Shown piece after piece: positions 6,333-7,683 of a DNA stretch of 7,683 bases. This DNA is from Verrucomicrobia bacterium TMED60 (lineage in GTDB: Bacteria > Verrucomicrobiota > Verrucomicrobiae > Opitutales > MB11C04). Every line of letters begins with the position of its first letter. Position 1 is the first letter of the stretch. The stretch lies in contig NHDN01000001.1 of the NCBI GenBank assembly GCA_002171765.1, positions 1-7,683 on the forward strand, read 5' to 3'. The notes under the pieces were generated by a model. It ran no database searches. It was not told where the DNA came from and saw only the letters and a program-made list of their open reading frames with translations. The position numbers and the translations under genes were made by a program.

Positions 6333-7361
6333 TTAACTTGGACAGTTTAGATATGTGCTATCAAAAGTTTCTAAAATTTCTAGAGAAATTCCCCTCATAG
6401 CCATAACGTATGTATCAACATCGCTAATATCAACAAATACAGTACCTGAATCAATAAATTGATCAGTTTGTGCAGTTGATTTCCAAGGTGCATCAGCTTT
6501 GAACTCACAACCTTGTCTAACTTTGTCCATTACATATGAACCAATGTAACCTTGTCCATATGGGTTTTGAAGCATAGTTCCATGAACATAACCATCTTTA
6601 ATAGCTTTTAAAACTACTTCGTCATGATCAATACCAACCATTTTAATTCTTTTATCGCCCATATTAGTTAAAGCTTGTGCTGCTACAACAGCAGGAACCC
6701 AAGCAGTAGTAACAATACCATCTACTTCACTTCCTTGAGCCGCCATGAAAGCATTAATTTTTTCATCAGCTGGTTCATAAGCATCAATATCAGCAATAAC
6801 TTGAATAATTTCTACTCCACCACCTGCTTCTGAAACAGCTTGTTCAACAGCATTGATTCTTAGAGTTGTATTTGGATCAACTAAGAAACCAGTAAAGTGA
6901 GCAATTTTTCCTTTGCCACCTAAAGCTTTAATTAATTCTTTTGTACCAAGATAAGCTGAGTGACCAGTGTCAGTTCCAAAACAAAATTTTGCTTGAGTTG
7001 GTTGTTCAACACATCCTGCTAAAGCAGCTGTTGGTATACCAGCATCATCTAGTTCACCTAAAATTTTATTTGTACCAACTGCATCACCAGGAAATACAAG
7101 TACTGCATTGTAACCTTGACCAACTAAACTTTCAATTAACTCGTTTTGTTGACTTAGATCCCACTCTGCAGGGACTCTGTAATCTGCTTTTCCTAAACCA
7201 AAGTCTTCTACAGCATCTAAACCTGCTTGTTCCCACGCAGCAAAATAAGGGTGCGGGCCACCAGGGACTAGAGCTACTTTAGTAACACCATGACCACCTG
7301 CAAAAACAGGTGATACTAGTAAAGCAAAAAAAGAAGTTAAAAATATTATAAATTTTTTCAT
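6333..7361 (-). CDS. Periplasmic sugar-binding protein of ABC transporter (Peripla_BP_4 / type I PBP)
   Basis: This 342-residue exported protein captures the sugar in the periplasm and hands it to the permeases. The N-terminus MKKFIIFLTSFFALLVSPVF is a signal peptide with a likely cut after Ala21 (VFA/GG). The mature part has the two-lobe ribose-binding-protein pattern: strand VTKVALVPGGPHPYFAAW (26-43), GYNAVLVFPGD (83-93), FGTDTGHSAYLG (128-139), Arg168 in the TTLRINAVEQAV segment, GIVTTAW (215-221), VGIDHDE (242-248, with probable ligand Asp245) and GTMLQNPYGQGYIG (261-274). Cys117/Cys127 and Cys285/Cys340 could form two disulfides. It is first in the operon and has a near-perfect Shine-Dalgarno sequence, fitting a highly made protein. 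In two hand-counted 60-base lines its GC (6661-6720: 24/60; 6721-6780: 23/60) exceeded that of a line from the ATPase gene (3601-3660: 15/60). The ligand is not determined; L-fucose is a context guess. Confidence 0.95.
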   Translation of the reverse strand: MKKFIIFLTSFFALLVSPVFAGGHGVTKVALVPGGPHPYFAAWEQAGLDAVEDFGLGKADYRVPAEWDLSQQNELIESLVGQGYNAVLVFPGDAVGTNKILGELDDAGIPTAALAGCVEQPTQAKFCFGTDTGHSAYLGTKELIKALGGKGKIAHFTGFLVDPNTTLRINAVEQAVSEAGGGVEIIQVIADIDAYEPADEKINAFMAAQGSEVDGIVTTAWVPAVVAAQALTNMGDKRIKMVGIDHDEVVLKAIKDGYVHGTMLQNPYGQGYIGSYVMDKVRQGCEFKADAPWKSTAQTDQFIDSGTVFVDISDVDTYVMAMRGISLEILETFDSTYLNCPS

Positions 7362-7373
7362 TATTCCTCCTTA
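7362..7373 (-). promoter_or_regulatory. Strong Shine-Dalgarno site of the binding-protein gene
   Basis: On the minus strand TAAGGAGG (7373-7366) is an eight-base match to the 16S anti-Shine-Dalgarno consensus, four bases before the ATG at 7361. It fixes this start, which also opens directly into a signal peptide. No other gene in the window has a comparable site, consistent with high production of the binding protein. Confidence 0.9.
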
Positions 7374-7383
7374 AATTTTTTTT

Positions 7384-7412
7384 AATGTATTCAGGTTTAG
7401 AACTTAAATCAA
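7384..7412 (-). promoter_or_regulatory. Candidate sigma-70-type promoter for the minus-strand operon
   Basis: Reading the minus strand, TTGATT (7412-7407, four of six matches to TTGACA) and TACATT (7389-7384, four of six matches to TATAAT) are separated by 17 bp. Transcription would begin near 7377, leaving a short leader holding the strong ribosome site. A perfect TATAAT also lies farther upstream at 7455-7450 on the same strand, but without a good -35 at the right distance, so a second start is possible. AT-rich DNA yields such matches by chance, hence modest confidence. Confidence 0.4.
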
Positions 7413-7420
7413 CAAAAATA

Positions 7421-7437
7421 AAATAAAGTATTTATTT
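7421..7437. repeat. AT-only inverted repeat in the divergent promoter region
   Basis: AAATAAA-GTA-TTTATTT is a perfect inverted repeat with 7-bp arms and a 3-base spacer, lying between the two divergent genes. Its position suits a regulator-binding site, but its A/T-only arms in a very AT-rich stretch make chance occurrence quite likely. Confidence 0.25.
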
Positions 7438-7451
7438 ATATTTATATTGAT

Positions 7452-7457
7452 TATACT
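7452..7457 (+). promoter_or_regulatory. uxuA: Candidate -10 element for uxuA, implying a leaderless or near-leaderless mRNA
   Basis: TATACT matches five of six positions of the -10 consensus and ends only eight bases before the uxuA ATG at 7466. A start about six to nine bases after the -10 would fall at or within a few bases of the ATG. No Shine-Dalgarno sequence lies in the intervening TATTGTCAC-like spacer. No convincing -35 is seen at 16-19 bp upstream, so an activator or weak promoter is possible. It overlaps the minus-strand TATAAT, so the two divergent promoters may compete. Confidence 0.4.
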
Positions 7458-7465
7458 ATTGTCAC

Positions 7466-7683
7466 ATGCTGTACTCATTTAGATGGTTTGGTCATAATGA
7501 TCCTTCAAAATTAGATCAAATTCGACAGATAGGCGTTGAAGGAATCGTATCATCACTAGCACAAATAAAATATGGTGAAAAATGGTCTGTATTCGAAATC
7601 AAGAAAAGAAAGAAATTTATTGAAAGTTTCAAAATTAATAACAATAAAAATTTAACTTGGAGTGTTGTTGAAAGTCTTCCTGT
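7466..7683 (+). CDS. uxuA: Mannonate dehydratase UxuA, 5' part only (cut by window edge)
   Basis: I translated 72 codons from the ATG at 7466; the frame is open to the right edge, so most of a roughly 350-400 residue enzyme is missing. The N-terminus reads MLYSFRWFGHNDPSKLDQIR, followed by IGVEGIVSSL, YGEKWSVFEI and WSVVESLP, which closely follow the start of E. coli-type UxuA (RWYGPNDP, GEVWS, WSVVESVP). UxuA dehydrates D-mannonate to 2-keto-3-deoxy-D-gluconate in hexuronate breakdown and acts in the cytoplasm with a divalent metal. There is a small insertion (KINNNKN, about residues 57-63) before WSVVES relative to the E. coli protein as I recall it. An in-frame TGA at 7448-7450 lies upstream with no other usual start codon between, so this ATG is the only reasonable choice, although it has no ribosome-binding site. 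It is transcribed away from the fucose-type operon and probably co-regulated from the shared intergenic region. Confidence 0.9.
   Translation, partial: MLYSFRWFGHNDPSKLDQIRQIGVEGIVSSLAQIKYGEKWSVFEIKKRKKFIESFKINNNKNLTWSVVESLP

Noticed and set aside
6941..7282. Long plus-strand open frame of 113 codons opposite the binding-protein gene
   Set aside because: It lies entirely antisense to a clear binding-protein gene, gives a Leu/Gln/His-rich product with no family features, and arises from the codon bias of the sense gene.
7413..7448. AT-rich stretch as a possible origin, phage or attachment site
   Set aside because: No DnaA-box cluster, direct repeats of useful length, tRNA or integrase is present; it is best explained as a promoter region in an AT-rich genome.
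1..7683. CRISPR arrays, tRNA/rRNA genes, riboswitches or insertion sequences
   Set aside because: Almost every base is coding, and no regularly spaced repeats, RNA gene signatures or transposase motifs were seen on either strand.

Overview
The window is AT-rich and tightly packed. It looks like a genome-streamlined marine alphaproteobacterium of the SAR11/Pelagibacterales type. That placement is inferred from low GC, A/T-ending codons, overlapping genes and the Lys/Asn/Ile-rich proteins; no rRNA or marker gene here proves it, and another low-GC proteobacterium is possible.

Layout. From about 7361 down to position 1 the minus strand carries one operon of seven genes, in transcription order: a secreted sugar-binding protein (6333-7361), two RbsC-type permeases (5314-6300 and 4349-5317), a double-domain RbsA/MglA-type ATPase (2848-4356), an aldo/keto reductase (1854-2855), an L-fuconate dehydratase of the enolase superfamily (571-1866) and an amidohydrolase of the L-fuconolactonase type, cut off by the left edge (1-570). 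A short intergenic region (7362-7465) separates this operon from a divergent plus-strand gene, the 5' part of a mannonate dehydratase, uxuA (7466-7683).

How the genes work together. The first four genes make a complete type-1 sugar ABC importer. The next three match the first three steps of the non-phosphorylating L-fucose route: sugar to lactone (dehydrogenase), lactone to aldonate (lactonase), aldonate to 2-keto-3-deoxy-aldonate (dehydratase). L-fucose is the best single guess for the substrate, but the same enzyme families also handle L-galactose and D-arabinose. The later steps (2-keto-3-deoxy-L-fuconate dehydrogenase and its hydrolase or aldolase) are not in the window. The divergent uxuA adds a hexuronate link (D-mannonate to 2-keto-3-deoxy-D-gluconate), so the locus may serve algal polysaccharide sugars more broadly.

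Expression signals. The binding-protein gene has the only strong Shine-Dalgarno sequence. It is followed by a GC-rich hairpin and a T7 run that touches the start codon of the first permease, which would yield much binding protein and less membrane complex. Most downstream genes overlap or abut, implying translational coupling. uxuA has no visible ribosome-binding site and may be leaderless. No mobile element, tRNA, rRNA or CRISPR array was seen, and I found no clearly unknown system.
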